Part shown: one piece after another, positions 51,601-59,067 of the stretch
Layout: the number at the start of each line of letters is the position of its first letter
Position numbering within the stretch: position 1 is the first letter of the stretch
Origin: Lagopus muta
Taxonomy: Eukaryota; Chordata; Aves; Galliformes; Phasianidae
Assembly (NCBI RefSeq): GCF_023343835.1
Contig: NC_064449.1
Location: forward strand, 2,951,778-3,015,777
Reading direction: 5' to 3'
Length of the DNA: 64,000 bases
The notes under the pieces: model-generated
The model's database searches: none
Seen by the model: the letters and a program-made list of their open reading frames with translations, nothing else
What the model was told of the DNA's origin: nothing
Position numbers and translations under genes: made by a program

Positions 51601-52921
51601 AGATACCTGGGGCCCTCTGCACACCTGGGGCCTGCTGGCAGGGCTGTGCTCGCCTGCTCTTGCAGCACAGCCAGCAACAGCAGCTTTAGCAGCGCTGTGC
51701 AAATACCAAGTGCATCCACAAAGGGATGGGGAAGCCATTTGGCTTAGCAATGCAGGGCTGCTGGGAGACGCTGCTGAAACCTCCCTGCAGCCTACAATTG
51801 CTGGGTGTCCGTCTGTCAGGCTACTGAGTGTCCCACTGTCCAGCGAAGCGCAAGGCTGATGCCACCCAAACACCGAGCAGAGCACTTTCCACTCAACTGG
51901 GTCTTTGCCTTTGTGTTCAAACCCCATCCAACCGATTTTTGCACCTGCAAAAGCCCAGTGGTGATGATTTTCAATCTGGCCCTTCCCTTAGGGACCGTGA
52001 GCACAAGCACAGCTCCAGTGAGAAGGAGTCACACCGGCAGCGGGACCGGCAGCGCCGGCGCTCCTATTCCCCCCTGAGGAAGCGCAGGAGGGACTCCCCC
52101 AGCCACCTGGAGGCCCGGCGCATCACCAGGTATGGAGACATCACACCTGGAGCACTATGGGCTGCTTTCTGTCCCCAGCCATCTCTGGTGCAGGTTGCTC
52201 CAGGATCACAATGTTTTCCCTAACCCTAACTCTGCCTCCCCTCCAGCTGGGGGATCTGCAGCTGGAAGCAGAAGGAGGATGCAGGGGTTTCATTTACAAC
52301 CACAGAAGAAAAAGGGCAGATAAATCAGAGCAGGGATTCACCCACCCATCAAGTACAAGGTGCAGAAGGATTTTGCTTCACCCTTTCCCATGGCAGATGT
52401 CCCATGCTATAGACAGTCAAGTTTGACTCTAATTCTCAAGCTGAGGGCTTTCTGGGAAAACATCAGGCAGAGCCTCAGACTTGATGGATGGCGGCCGTGG
52501 GGGTGGTTGGCTGGAATCCCAACGCCTACCAGCTACCTGCAAATAAAACCAGACGAATCTGAGAGGTGTCATGCAGAGTAAACAACATATTTTGAAGATC
52601 TTGGCAATAAATCTGTCCTTGCGTTCCTGGTAATTCTGCATCTCTCTGTCCCACAGCGCCCGCAAACGTCCCATCCCCTACTACCGGCCCAGCCCGTCCT
52701 CCTCCAGCAGCGCCAGCAGCTATTCCTCCTGGTACAGCAGTCTCAGCCGCTCCCCCAGCCGGAGCAGGAGCTACTCCAGCCACCGGTCGAGCCGCAGCCG
52801 CAGCTGGAGCAGCAGCAGTGCAGAGAGCAGGAGCCGCAGCAGGAGCTCAGGCCCCAGGAGCAGCCGCAGCCGGAGCAGGAGCTGTGACTCAGGAGGCAGC
52901 TCCGACAGCCTGCGTCGCTAA
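27496..52921 (+). CDS. SRRM4: Serine/arginine repetitive matrix protein 4 (nSR100), complete, 13 coding exons
   Basis: Joining 13 exons gives 1,818 nt, a 605-residue protein (the human protein is about 611). Every junction has GT-AG sites and a kept frame. Known role: a nuclear, neuron-specific splicing factor that promotes inclusion of neural exons and microexons through UGC-containing signals near 3' splice sites, working with early spliceosome components; it lacks an RRM. Visible parts: conserved N-terminus starting MASVQQGEKQLFEKFW (residues 1-43); a poorly conserved stretch (44-106); Lys/Arg/Ser tracts with six-lysine runs at 107-112 and 130-135; an SR-rich middle; a conserved acidic/Ser segment with SADLFTK and EYDSGNDTSSPPS (about 258-290); a second RS region (about 376-471); the eMIC-type segment (about 496-535, with RRRDSPSHLEARRITSARKR); and an RS tail ending SDSLRR. 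The start has a strong Kozak context (GCCATGG). Identification rests on recognition of the family without a database search, and I regard it as near certain. Confidence 0.97.
30631..30722. repeat. 32-bp tandem repeat, three copies
   Basis: CTCTTTTGGGGCAG starts at 30,643, 30,675 and 30,707, exactly 32 bases apart, with TTTGG or TTTGGG-like spacer and GAAAATG. A small, recent minisatellite in intron 1. Confidence 0.9.
31245..31415 (+). mobile_element. CR1 LINE 3' fragment (degenerate) in SRRM4 intron 1
   Basis: Shows the typical CR1 tail order: GTCCCTGGAGGTGTTCAAGG, a TTGCACTGAGTGATGTGGT block, then GGTTGGACCAGATGACCTCA and GGTCTTTCAAACCTTAGAGA ending GATTCTGTGATCC. It is too short and decayed to code. 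CR1 is the dominant avian LINE. Confidence 0.88.
32120..32260. promoter_or_regulatory. Candidate neural enhancer in SRRM4 intron 1 (octamer and SOX-like motifs)
   Basis: ATTTGCAT (32,202-32,209) is a perfect POU octamer and ACAATTGTTAAC (32,140-32,151) carries two SOX-like cores, within an AT-rich unique block that also has CTAATGAATA and GATTATCC. POU3 and SOX factors act in neurons, where SRRM4 is expressed. Inference. Confidence 0.42.
33085..33268. repeat. Imperfect CCCCATCC/CTCATCC tandem repeat
   Basis: About 185 bp of pyrimidine-rich DNA built from CCCCATCC, CTCATCC and CCATCT units in SRRM4 intron 1. It is strand-asymmetric and likely variable in length. Confidence 0.85.
34141..34326 (+). 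mobile_element. CR1 LINE 3' fragment (degenerate) in SRRM4 intron 1
   Basis: Contains CCAGGGAGTGGTGGGCTCAC, CTGGAGTTGTTCAGG, CCTGAGGGATGTGGTTATGG, GAGAGGTCTTTTCC and the terminal octamer-like repeats ATGACTCTATGATTCTATGA, the usual CR1 3' terminus. Both clear CR1 tails in intron 1 are in the sense orientation. Confidence 0.9.
35205..35345. mobile_element. Possible ancient amniote interspersed repeat
   Basis: TTTTAAAGCTGGAGGGACCA and TCAGATCTGCCAGCATTACC resemble an old repeat family common in turtles and birds (remnant of a LINE 3' end). Very decayed; a library search would decide. Confidence 0.35.
35933..36076 (+). CDS. SRRM4: SRRM4 coding exon 2
   Basis: 144 nt, residues 44-91, acceptor CACGCAG and donor GCAG|GTAGGG, phase 2 on both sides. 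The protein is only weakly similar to the human stretch (anchors: AEDRRPEKL against AQDGPSEKL, then TNGWARGKERRGHAHH), but length and frame agree. An upstream in-frame acceptor (TTTTCTAG, 35,889-35,896) would add 12 residues. The downstream site is preferred because it gives the mammalian length. Confidence 0.85.
36077..37492 (+). other. SRRM4: SRRM4 intron 2 (1.4 kb), largely element-like
   Basis: The stretch 36,470-37,330 is AT-rich and full of homeodomain cores (CAAATTAATTAAG, GAAATTAATTTAC, CGATTAATTATT) with a perfect octamer ATGCAAAT at 37,148-37,155. No exon seen inside. Confidence 0.6.
37493..37576 (+). CDS. SRRM4: SRRM4 coding exon 3
   Basis: 84 nt, residues 92-119, phase 2 at both ends, acceptor CCTCCTCAG and donor GGAG|GTGAGG. 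It encodes ARGKKKKKKSSRKKRR, matching the human SRGKKKKKKSTRKKRR region. The six lysines come from a run of AAG codons that could vary in length between individuals. Confidence 0.95.
37795..37866 (+). CDS. SRRM4: SRRM4 coding exon 4
   Basis: 72 nt, residues 120-143, phase 2 at both ends, separated from exon 3 by a 218-nt intron. It encodes SPSYSPSPVKKKKKKSSKK followed by RKRH. It repeats the Lys-run plus SSKK plan of exon 3. Confidence 0.96.
38959..38985 (+). CDS. SRRM4: SRRM4 coding exon 5, a 27-nt microexon
   Basis: Only 27 nt, residues 144-152 (RLSSKKRRH), with acceptor GTGTCTTGCAG and donor ACAG|GTAAGA, phase 2 at both ends. It matches the human SFSKKRRH segment. A UGC sits directly at the 3' splice site. 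Skipping it would keep the frame. It is too short to be found by open-frame scanning. Confidence 0.93.
39535..39585 (+). CDS. SRRM4: SRRM4 coding exon 6
   Basis: 51 nt, residues 153-169 (SSSSPKSKRKEERKHKK), acceptor TTATTTAG and donor ACA|GTAAGT. It matches human SSSSPKSKRRDEKRHKK. This is the one phase-2 exon whose 3' junction splits a CA|C (His) codon instead of an AGN codon. Confidence 0.94.
42084..42176 (+). CDS. SRRM4: SRRM4 coding exon 7
   Basis: 93 nt, residues 170-200, acceptor TTCCCAAAG and donor GCAG|GTAATG. It encodes SRGRTRKAHRHRRCHSRSES, the counterpart of human SRSRPRKSHRHRHHRCPSRS, followed by a Ser-rich end (SYSPSCRS). Confidence 0.94.
43129..43279 (+). CDS. SRRM4: SRRM4 coding exon 8
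   Basis: 151 nt, residues 201-251, acceptor TTTTCTGGAG and donor AGTC|GTAAGT. It is the only exon ending in phase 0. It encodes HRARSREEGRKARRRRSRHR and then a less conserved stretch ending SFLSPKEV. Confidence 0.92.
43280..49246 (+). other. SRRM4: SRRM4 intron 8 (6.0 kb)
   Basis: Contains an A-rich run at about 43,543-43,570, an element-like block at 46,560-46,960 (TTTAATTGG, GATTGCATTGTTG, AATAATGATTCG) and the T/C-rich tract before exon 9. No exon was recognised. Confidence 0.75.
48520..49124. repeat. T/C-rich low-complexity tract before SRRM4 exon 9
   Basis: A long T/C-rich stretch with TTTTTTTTTCTTC, CCCCCCCTTTC and a TTTC tandem run at 49,063-49,117. It includes decoy acceptors (CTTTCTTAG, CCCCTTTTAG, TGTTTCAG) and many UCUU-type PTB motifs, 120-700 nt before exon 9. 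Confidence 0.8.
49247..49584 (+). CDS. SRRM4: SRRM4 coding exon 9 (largest exon)
   Basis: 338 nt, residues 252-363 plus two bases, acceptor TTGCTTTCAG and donor AAAG|GTCAGT. It contains the conserved SGSSADLFTK and EYDSGNDTSSPPSTQTSS motifs and later SDSGNSFTS and ENLSP, all shared with human SRRM4. A pyrimidine-rich region of roughly 700 nt precedes it. Confidence 0.96.
50309..50515 (+). CDS. SRRM4: SRRM4 coding exon 10
   Basis: 207 nt, residues 364-432, donor AGAG|GTAAGG. The acceptor ACATTTGCAG is the only nearby AG that keeps the frame; earlier AGs at about 50,267, 50,277 and 50,288 would shift it. It encodes GCLSSCLSCSEEKK (human GFQSPCLECAEVKK), then a Ser-rich segment with ARSSP and PRASPRYSRSRS. 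Confidence 0.9.
50736..50852 (+). CDS. SRRM4: SRRM4 coding exon 11
   Basis: 117 nt, residues 433-471, acceptor TTCTTCCCTAG and donor ACGAG|GTATGA, after a 220-nt intron. It encodes RSPSYSSKSCKKSPGSRSS and RRSPSYSHYSPT, clearly the human SPSYSSKSGKRSP and SPSYSRYSPS region. Confidence 0.96.
51992..52129 (+). CDS. SRRM4: SRRM4 coding exon 12 (start of eMIC-type domain)
   Basis: 138 nt, residues 472-517, acceptor CTTCCCTTAG and donor ACCAG|GTATGG. It encodes an Arg/Gln-rich stretch and then SYSPLRKRRRDSPSHLEARR, nearly identical to the mammalian enhancer-of-microexons segment. This region is known to be needed for microexon activation. Confidence 0.97.
52657..52921 (+). CDS. SRRM4: SRRM4 coding exon 13 with stop codon
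   Basis: 265 coding nt, residues 518-605 and TAA at 52,919-52,921. It opens with ARKRPIPYYRPSPSSSSSAS (the rest of the eMIC-type segment), then a Ser/Arg tail of alternating AGC, AGG and CGC codons. In mouse, loss of the final Srrm4 exon causes the Bronx waltzer deafness phenotype, so the tail region matters functionally. Confidence 0.97.
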
Positions 52922-54853
52922 GGAGTGCCGCCGGCATCACTGAATTCCTTGCGTTCTCCGCATCCTTCCCACCTACTTGGCCATCGATCGCAATCACCCC
53001 CGATACTGATGTGACAGCAGCACTGCGTCCCCTTTTCTCATTACGGATGGAGTAAGAGCCCTCGTGCTCCTGGAACAGCCCCTCTGCTGCCTTGCAGGGA
53101 GGGTGGATCCATGCAGCTCCCCCAGCCAGAGCTGGGGCTGGAAGAGGGGCCAGTGCCCTACAGAGGCTCTGCAGGCCCTACAGGGTCCATCCTCCTGACA
53201 TCCCCATCTCCCCATCGCTGCCACTCTGCGACAGCTGCCAGCTGCTCCAAAGGAAGAAGATTGTCTCTTTGCCCTTCTCTTGCCAAAAGCGGGAGCCAGC
53301 GAATTAAATCCCTCTGGAGGAAGAGACACATTTAGGGAGGAATTTGCTGGGAAGCTTTGGTGATGAGTGGACGTGACCTGTCCCCTTCAAGGCAAATATC
53401 AGGTCCCTGATATTGGATCTCTCCTCCCGAGATTCTGCCCACTCTGCAGCAGGTCTCTGCCATGAGCATATTTATTTATTTCCATACACCCAACTCTGCT
53501 ATAAATAGAAGGCTAGAAATCCCTCCTGACATTAATTTCTGGGGGGAAAAAAAGCTATGCCCCCTCTCTTTCTCCTGCCCTTTCCTAACACGGTGTTACA
53601 CATCCACCTTTCACAGGGCTGCTCTGTTCCCCTCCATCAGTGTGATCGCTGAGAGGAGACACAGCAGAGGGGAGTCAGTGCTGCAGAGTGAGCTGGAGCT
53701 GCACGGCTCGCATCTCAGAGACCCCCAACACCCCTCCCCCAAAATCGCCTGTTTTTTTTCCCAGGATCTGGGAGGGCCCTGCCTGCCTGGGCGGCCCTGC
53801 GGTTTTGTCTCCCTGCCAGGCTTGCCAGCCCAGCTGCCTGTGCAATTACTGTGTTTTGCAGAGCAACAAAGGCTTCTCCTAGCACGGGCTGAGCCGGTGC
53901 TGAGGATTTTCTTTCTCTTACAACACCTGGGTGCTTAGAGACGCTAATTTAGGTCTAAGACTTCCCTCCCTCCCTTTTTCCATCCCCTCCCCTTCCATCC
54001 TGCGTGATCATTAACGAGTTTGGGCTTAATGAGTCAAGGAGGTGTGTCATTGAAGTGTCACAGGAAAGGGCTAAGGGCAGCCAGCATCTGCCGGAGGGGG
54101 AGAGGGGTGGAAGGAAAGGCAAACCCACAGCCAGAGAGTTACCCACGGCTCCCACTGGCAGCAGGTAAAGCTGTGAGCGAGGTAAGGTCAAACACAACCT
54201 GGATGATTGCCTTATCGAGCATATGAACGTGTTATCAGTTGGAAAACACAGCAGGAAGGTTTATACTTCTGTGTAGCTGATGCAAGGGGAAATTTGATAA
54301 CAGGGGCCCTTTTTCCCGTCTCCTTCTCACTGCAAACCCCTCAGGCTGTGGTTGAGAATTACAGACGAGGTGTTCTTGCAGCGGGTGCTGCTGCCTTCCC
54401 CCCACCCCGGCCCCACAGCAGCCCCTGGCTTCTCTGGTGGGGAGCACCCTTCTTGTAAAGGGCTGAGAACCCCATGCTTCTTTCTTAGGGAGTCCCTCCC
54501 AGTTTGGCATTGTCACCCTGTAGCACTCCATGAAAGGTCTGATCTCAGCGACCAGAGGCCAAATCCCAAATCTGTGGGTCTCTTCATGCCCCTCCGTGCC
54601 CCCAAATGCCGGCATGCACCTGCAGCAGCGAGCCGGATGGGCAACAGCTGGGAAAGCAAAGGAGCTTTGTGCAAGCAGTGCAAACAGTCCAACTACATTG
54701 AGCCGAGTTCCTGGTGGGATGGAGAACAAACACAGTGCTGGAGGCAGCAGCACACGCTGGCTATGGGACAAAGAGGTGCCACGTGGCTCTGGTACCCATC
54801 CACCTGCACGGCCGGTGGCAGCTGAAGGCTCTCCAGCATCGGAGCAAAACCTC

Positions 54854-54975
54854 TTTATTTATTTATTAATTATTTATTGACGCACTTATTTATTATCAGT
54901 CGCGTTCTGTTTCTAATGGCTGCGGTCGGGACGGACGCGAGCGGTCGCCGTCGGCAGTATTTATTTATTTATTCT
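54854..54975 (+). promoter_or_regulatory. AU-rich elements flanking a CpG-dense hairpin in SRRM4 3' UTR
   Basis: Overlapping ATTTA pentamers occupy 54,854-54,895 and again 54,959-54,975, a class II-type AU-rich element. Between them lies a CpG-dense stretch in which 54,930-54,952 can fold: GACG pairs with CGTC and GCGA with TCGC around a GCGG loop, with a three-base bulge. AU-rich elements are bound by ELAV/Hu and TTP-family proteins. Function here is inferred. Confidence 0.6.
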
Positions 54976-55964
54976 GGAGGGCAAAGGAAGGAGCAAGGAG
55001 TTATTGGGGCTCTCTGTGCTTGTTTGGGTCCTCCCCATCGCATGGAGGTTCCCAGTGCTGGCCCTGCGCTGGCAGGAGGAAGGACTTCCCCGCGTTGTTT
55101 TGCATTGTGATCCACCCATGGAAAATCTGAGGTTGGGCCGTGAGAGCACGGGAGGTGCCTGCAAATCCAGCCCGGTGACAGCACTAACTGCGTCTGTGTG
55201 TGCGTGTGTGTGTGCATTATGTTTCCTCAGTGGTATTTCTCTCTTTATTTTTTAACTTATTTAAGGTTTTTGGTACAACGCGCATCATCGCCCGTCCTGT
55301 CAGTGGGTTTTCTGTCACTTTGCAAGAAGCCTGTGAGCTTTTCTGTCTCTGTGCCTTTTGCCAGTGCTTCTTTTGTTGTATGCTCACTCACTCGTTGCTT
55401 TTATGGGATTTTTACTCCATGACCAGCGTCTCAGGTTGCTGTTGTTTGCATGGAGCAGCTTCTGCCCTGGGGCAGTTCGGCCCTTTGGGTGAACACAAAT
55501 TGCTGCTCATCGGCACTGGGGCTGCACACCAAGAGCTTTGAGGCAGTGTGTTGGCCGCCTCTCAGAAGTGCCATCTCAGAGGGTTTTTTCTTCGTCCTTC
55601 CTGCCCGTTGTGTTGTTTCCATCCCAAGTGCCCTGGTTGCCTTTCCACAGCAGAGCACATGATGCAGTGTCCCCCCCTGGGATGCTTCCCGCTCACTCAA
55701 CCCCCAGGCTCCCTCCTTTCCCACCCCACACACCAGGTCAGGCTGCAGCAAACCCAGCCCAGCCCCTGAAGTGTTGCTGCAAAGCGCAGAGGAAGGATAT
55801 TTCAGTGCACTGTTGTGTCATTCCATTTGGCCACGGGTTGCGGCGCTCAGCTGTGCTCTGCTTTATGTTGACCATAACTTTTCTCAATGTTTCTGTTGTT
55901 TTGGGTGACTGAAGTTGTACCAAACCCATCTGCAATGGCCAGTCGATGTTATTTTGCTATGCAT

Positions 55965-55972
55965 TGTACATA
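55965..55972 (+). promoter_or_regulatory. Pumilio response element match (TGTACATA)
   Basis: TGTACATA fits UGUANAUA exactly and lies in the distal SRRM4 3' UTR in AT-rich surroundings. An 8-base motif is expected by chance now and then, so this is a candidate only. Confidence 0.4.
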
Positions 55973-56538
55973 GATCGAAAAGGCTGAGAGGACTTGGCCT
56001 CTTATTTAATATTTATTTCTCCTATTTATTGAGCATTACTTAGGAAAGCTGTTCGAGTCTCACCGTTGGCTCCATGGGATATTTGAGAAAGGGACAATTT
56101 TAGGTGCCAGACTGAAGTCTTTAATGTCCAGCAGGGTTGTGTTATCTGTGTGATAGAGGATGAACAAATCCTGTGACTTTTGCAGCTACCTGGAAGTCTG
56201 TGTGTGACCAGGATGATCTCTGAAGCACTGCAACATCCACTGCTGTAGCAACAGCTCCGCGATAAAGCAGCCTAAATTTTGGACTGTTGTAGAGAACAGC
56301 ACCTTGAGCCCCATCCAGGGAATGGAGAGATTTAGAACAAAAGCCCAGACAGGAGAAAAGCTGCCAGGGAAACCGTGTCCCTGTTTTCTCTGCTGGTCAA
56401 TTCCTTACCAAATCATACCGGCACATCTGTTCATTCGACTTCACTGTAAAACTACCTTTGCTCTCCATGGAAATGCATACTGTATTCTTTAGTCTTCCTG
56501 GGGTATTCGAGTCGTTAGCCTGTTTAGAAAAGGGTTCC

Positions 56539-56544
56539 AATAAA
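56539..56544 (+). terminator. SRRM4: SRRM4 poly(A) signal AATAAA
   Basis: AATAAA in the context CCAATAAAAG, followed after about 35 bases by T/G-rich DNA (TTTCTCGTGTTCCTTTTGG) suitable as the downstream element. Cleavage is expected about 15-30 bases after it. Confidence 0.85.
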
Positions 56545-56565
56545 AGTTCAGATGATATCTGGTTC

Positions 56566-58080
56566 ACATCGCAGCCTGGTTTCTCGTGTTCCTTTTGGAT
56601 GGGGCTTGGTGCAGTGGGATATTTTGGGTTGTTTCAGCTGCTGGGTGCAGCAGGGCATGTGCTTGTGCTCTCAGCTGCTGGGGATGAGGTCCTTGGGGCA
56701 CGGGCTGAAGCTGAACTGTTGTGAGCTCAGATTCCTGCCAGCTGGGTCAGGCTTTCGCTGCCCTTTGCTGTGCGATTTGGGTCATCCTCAGCTCACAGAC
56801 AGCGCAAGCCAGTAGTGCAAATCTCACACCAATTTGGGGGGGATGGGGATGCTCTGTGTCCCCTGATAGTACCAGCCATCAAGTCCTGCTGGCAGCTGAG
56901 ATGTGCACCTGGGAAGGTTCTGGGCACAGCACAGACGTGGGGCAGTGTCCCCAGGTCGCTTGGCAGACAGGAGGGCTTTGCGCTCCCCAGAGCTGACGTG
57001 GCGGTGCTGGCAACTGTGGGAGGTGACTGGGAGATTTGGAGTGACAACAGGAGCTAAATTGGGATCCCTGGAGAGGGACGTGTGACTAATGGGGATAAGC
57101 AAGGAGACAAGATGGATTCCTGGCCTGGGAGGGAGGATGGCCTGGAGCTACTTGGGAAACATGGGACTGGAGATCTCGGGGTGAAATGTGGCTGGGATGG
57201 AAGCGGCCACGGGGCTGTCCCAAACTGTGTGCTGGTGTCACCCCTGGAATAGCTGGTGTCACTTCGGGTGATGGGAGCACTCAATCAGGCAGGGCAGAAG
57301 ATAGAGGAGGACACTTCAGCCTTTGCTGACTGCTGCTTCTCAGCTCCTCCCCGCATCTCCAGTCATACCCCAGTCCCCAGGGAGACCCCGCAATGCCTGG
57401 CTGTGTCTTCCCACACACACCAGTGAAGGAGATGAGGAATAAGAGATGCTCCCCATGCAGGCAAAGGCAGCTCCCTGTCCAGCAGTGCCACGTCGCTGCT
57501 CCATGATTAATACCCTCTGAGCGACCAGCAGCCGCATCGCAGCGTGGCCCACAGCGCGTTACGGCCTTCCTGCTGCAATTTGTTCCAGCAAGTCCATTAG
57601 AGAGATTGCAGATGCTGAAGAAAGCAAGGTAGAGACAGGAGGGAGCGAGGAAGCAGTGCAGCATCCGGCGCATCATTGCTGACACTCATCGGCGTGCCGG
57701 AACCCCTGTGCAGGAACCCTGCTGCCACCAGGCACCCCAGTGCCACCAGCGCCAGGTACCCCGCCGCACCCCATCCCCTGCAGCCCTGTAATTAGCCCCG
57801 CGCGGCTGTGATTACGCCTCGCCCTGCTGCGGCGCAGCCAGGCACGCGATGAGGAGGAGGAGGAGGAGGAGGGCGAGGATGGGGCCACGTAGGGTCCCAC
57901 TCCCACACCAATGATTCTGGGGCATTGCTCCGGGCCCAGCCCCAGGCATCAGCCCACAATCCCAGCCACTTTTTGCTGGTGACGCATCTCCGGGTGCAGC
58001 GGGTGTACAGTGCGGGGCCCGGCCCCACCTGGGGTATTTTTGATGGATGACACAGGGGTGCAGGCAGCCCACCCTGAGCT
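56566..58080. other. SRRM4-HSPB8 spacer
   Basis: About 1.5 kb without a supported gene. The part 57,480-57,620 has CpGs and ATGATTAATACC and could be an HSPB8 element. Head-to-tail genes this close may share regulatory DNA. Confidence 0.6.
57849..57871. repeat. GAG/CTC trinucleotide run
   Basis: GATGAGGAGG followed by further GGA units, about seven copies, upstream of the HSPB8 promoter. It is not in a coding exon. Confidence 0.8.
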
Positions 58081-58086
58081 CCCCGG

Positions 58087-58155
58087 TTATTTTTAGGCAG
58101 GTGCCGAGAACCCTGCGCCAGCCGGGATCCTCAGGCCGGCGCGAGAGGTCAGCTG
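58087..58155 (+). promoter_or_regulatory. HSPB8: MEF2-type and E-box motifs upstream of HSPB8
   Basis: TTATTTTTAG at 58,087-58,096 fits the MEF2 consensus YTAWWWWTAR, and CAGCTG at 58,150-58,155 is a myogenic-type E-box. They lie about 160 and 100 bp before the TATA box. HSPB8 is strongly expressed in heart and skeletal muscle, so a muscle module is plausible. Confidence 0.5.
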
Positions 58156-58250
58156 CACAGCCCAGATTCTCCACGGCTGTTTCATCCTCTCCAAAATACT
58201 CGGCTGACAGGGCAGGAATTGCAAAACACAGCCTCCCCCCCCCCGCAGCG

Positions 58251-58258
58251 TATAAATA
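58251..58258 (+). promoter_or_regulatory. HSPB8: HSPB8 TATA box (TATAAATA)
   Basis: TATAAATA preceded by a GC-rich run. A start site is expected near 58,281, giving a 5' UTR of about 415 nt before the ATG at 58,698. This contrasts with the TATA-less CpG promoter of SRRM4. Confidence 0.9.
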
Positions 58259-58275
58259 GCGCTCGCCCGGCGGTG

Positions 58276-58293
58276 GAAGGTTGCAGAAGTTTC
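58276..58293 (+). promoter_or_regulatory. HSPB8: Heat-shock element overlapping the HSPB8 start site
   Basis: GAAGGTTGCAGAAGTTTC has four 5-bp units in alternating orientation: GAA, TTG (one mismatch to TTC), GAA, TTC, each separated by two bases. This is the HSF trimer-binding format. It sits about 25 bp after the TATA box, on the expected start site. HSF1 control of small heat-shock genes is established; binding here is inferred. Confidence 0.75.
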
Positions 58294-58412
58294 TCGGCTC
58301 CGAGCTCAGGCATTTATTGCGACTCTCGCACAGGAGCGGTGGGGACACGGCACAGTGATTGTGGGAGCGAGAGGGGAGAGATAAGCTTTTAATCTCGGGA
58401 TATTCGGTTTGA

Positions 58413-58428
58413 TTTTTTTTTTTTTTTT
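58413..58428 (+). repeat. T16 tract in HSPB8 5' UTR
   Basis: Sixteen consecutive T bases followed by CTCCCTCTCT in the predicted leader. It is a mononucleotide run prone to length change and a possible site for U-tract-binding proteins. It is also an odd composition for a 5' UTR. Confidence 0.8.
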
Positions 58429-58547
58429 CTCCCTCTCTGGACAAGAAGTTTTATTTTCCTCCGCCCGATCCCTGGGACCGAAGCCAACCAGGAAGCGTTT
58501 TCTTGCAGCCCACACCGTCCTCCCCACACTTGCTTTCCAAGCTCCGG

Positions 58548-58565
58548 ATGCTTCAGCCCTGCTGA
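58548..58565 (+). other. Upstream ORF 1 in HSPB8 5' UTR
   Basis: ATG in weak context (C at -3, C at +4), five sense codons, then TGA. It is in the predicted leader. Confidence 0.5.
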
Positions 58566-58626
58566 ACCTCTTCTACCCATCGCGCTCTGTCCGGTGCCGG
58601 GCTCCCACCCAAACCCCCGTGCGTGG

Positions 58627-58674
58627 ATGCGCCTGCCCTGGGCCAGGCTCCCCGGGGTATTCCGCAGCATTTGA
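58627..58674 (+). other. Upstream ORF 2 in HSPB8 5' UTR
   Basis: ATG in weak context (T at -3, C at +4), fifteen sense codons, TGA, ending 23 bases before the main start, in another frame. The main start has G at -3 and +4, so leaky scanning would favour HSPB8. Confidence 0.5.
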
Positions 58675-58697
58675 GGCTCCACGAGGAGCACAGAGCC

Positions 58698-59067
58698 ATG
58701 GCCGACAGCCAGCTGCCCTTCTCCTGCCATTATCCCGGCCGGCGGAGCCTCCGCGACCCATTCCGAGAGCCCGGTTTGACCTCGCGCCTCCTGGACGATG
58801 ATTTCGGCCTCTCGCCCTTCCCTGGGGACCTGACGGCAGACTGGCCCGACTGGGCTCGGCCCCGGCTCACCCCCACCTGGCCGGGTCCCCTGCGTGCCCG
58901 TGCCTCCGCCATGGCCCCCGGTTACAGCGCCCGCTTTGGGGGGTACCCGGAGAGCCGCAGCCCCGCGCCCACCTCCCGTGAGCCCTGGAAGGTGTGCGTC
59001 AACGTGCACAGCTTCAAGCCTGAGGAGCTGACGGTCAAAACCAAGGATGGATACGTCGAGGTGTCAG
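58698..59067 (+). CDS. HSPB8: HSPB8 coding exon 1
   Basis: 370 nt, residues 1-123 plus one base. The donor is GTCAG|GTGAGG. It encodes the N-terminal arm and the first strands of the alpha-crystallin domain. The GTG at 58,623 in the same frame is not used as a start; the family N-terminus [10 protein letters not shown] begins at 58,698. Confidence 0.97.

Larger units (their letters stand above)
49585..52656 (+). other. SRRM4: SRRM4 introns 9-12
   Basis: Introns of about 0.72, 0.22, 1.14 and 0.53 kb. Long open frames crossing exons 10-11 in other frames are by-products of Ser/Pro-rich coding sequence and GC content. Nothing else is recognised. Confidence 0.75.
52922..56565 (+). other. SRRM4: SRRM4 3' UTR
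   Basis: About 3.6 kb from the stop codon to the first good poly(A) signal. I saw no earlier AATAAA. It holds AU-rich elements (54,854-54,895 and 54,959-54,975), a TG-rich run (55,190-55,216), a possible Pumilio site and a possible miR-124 seed match. The 3' end near 56,565 is inferred from the signal. Confidence 0.8.

Noticed and set aside
58623..58697. Upstream in-frame GTG extension of HSPB8
   Set aside because: Would add 25 residues absent from the family; the ATG at 58,698 has a strong context and gives the conserved N-terminus.
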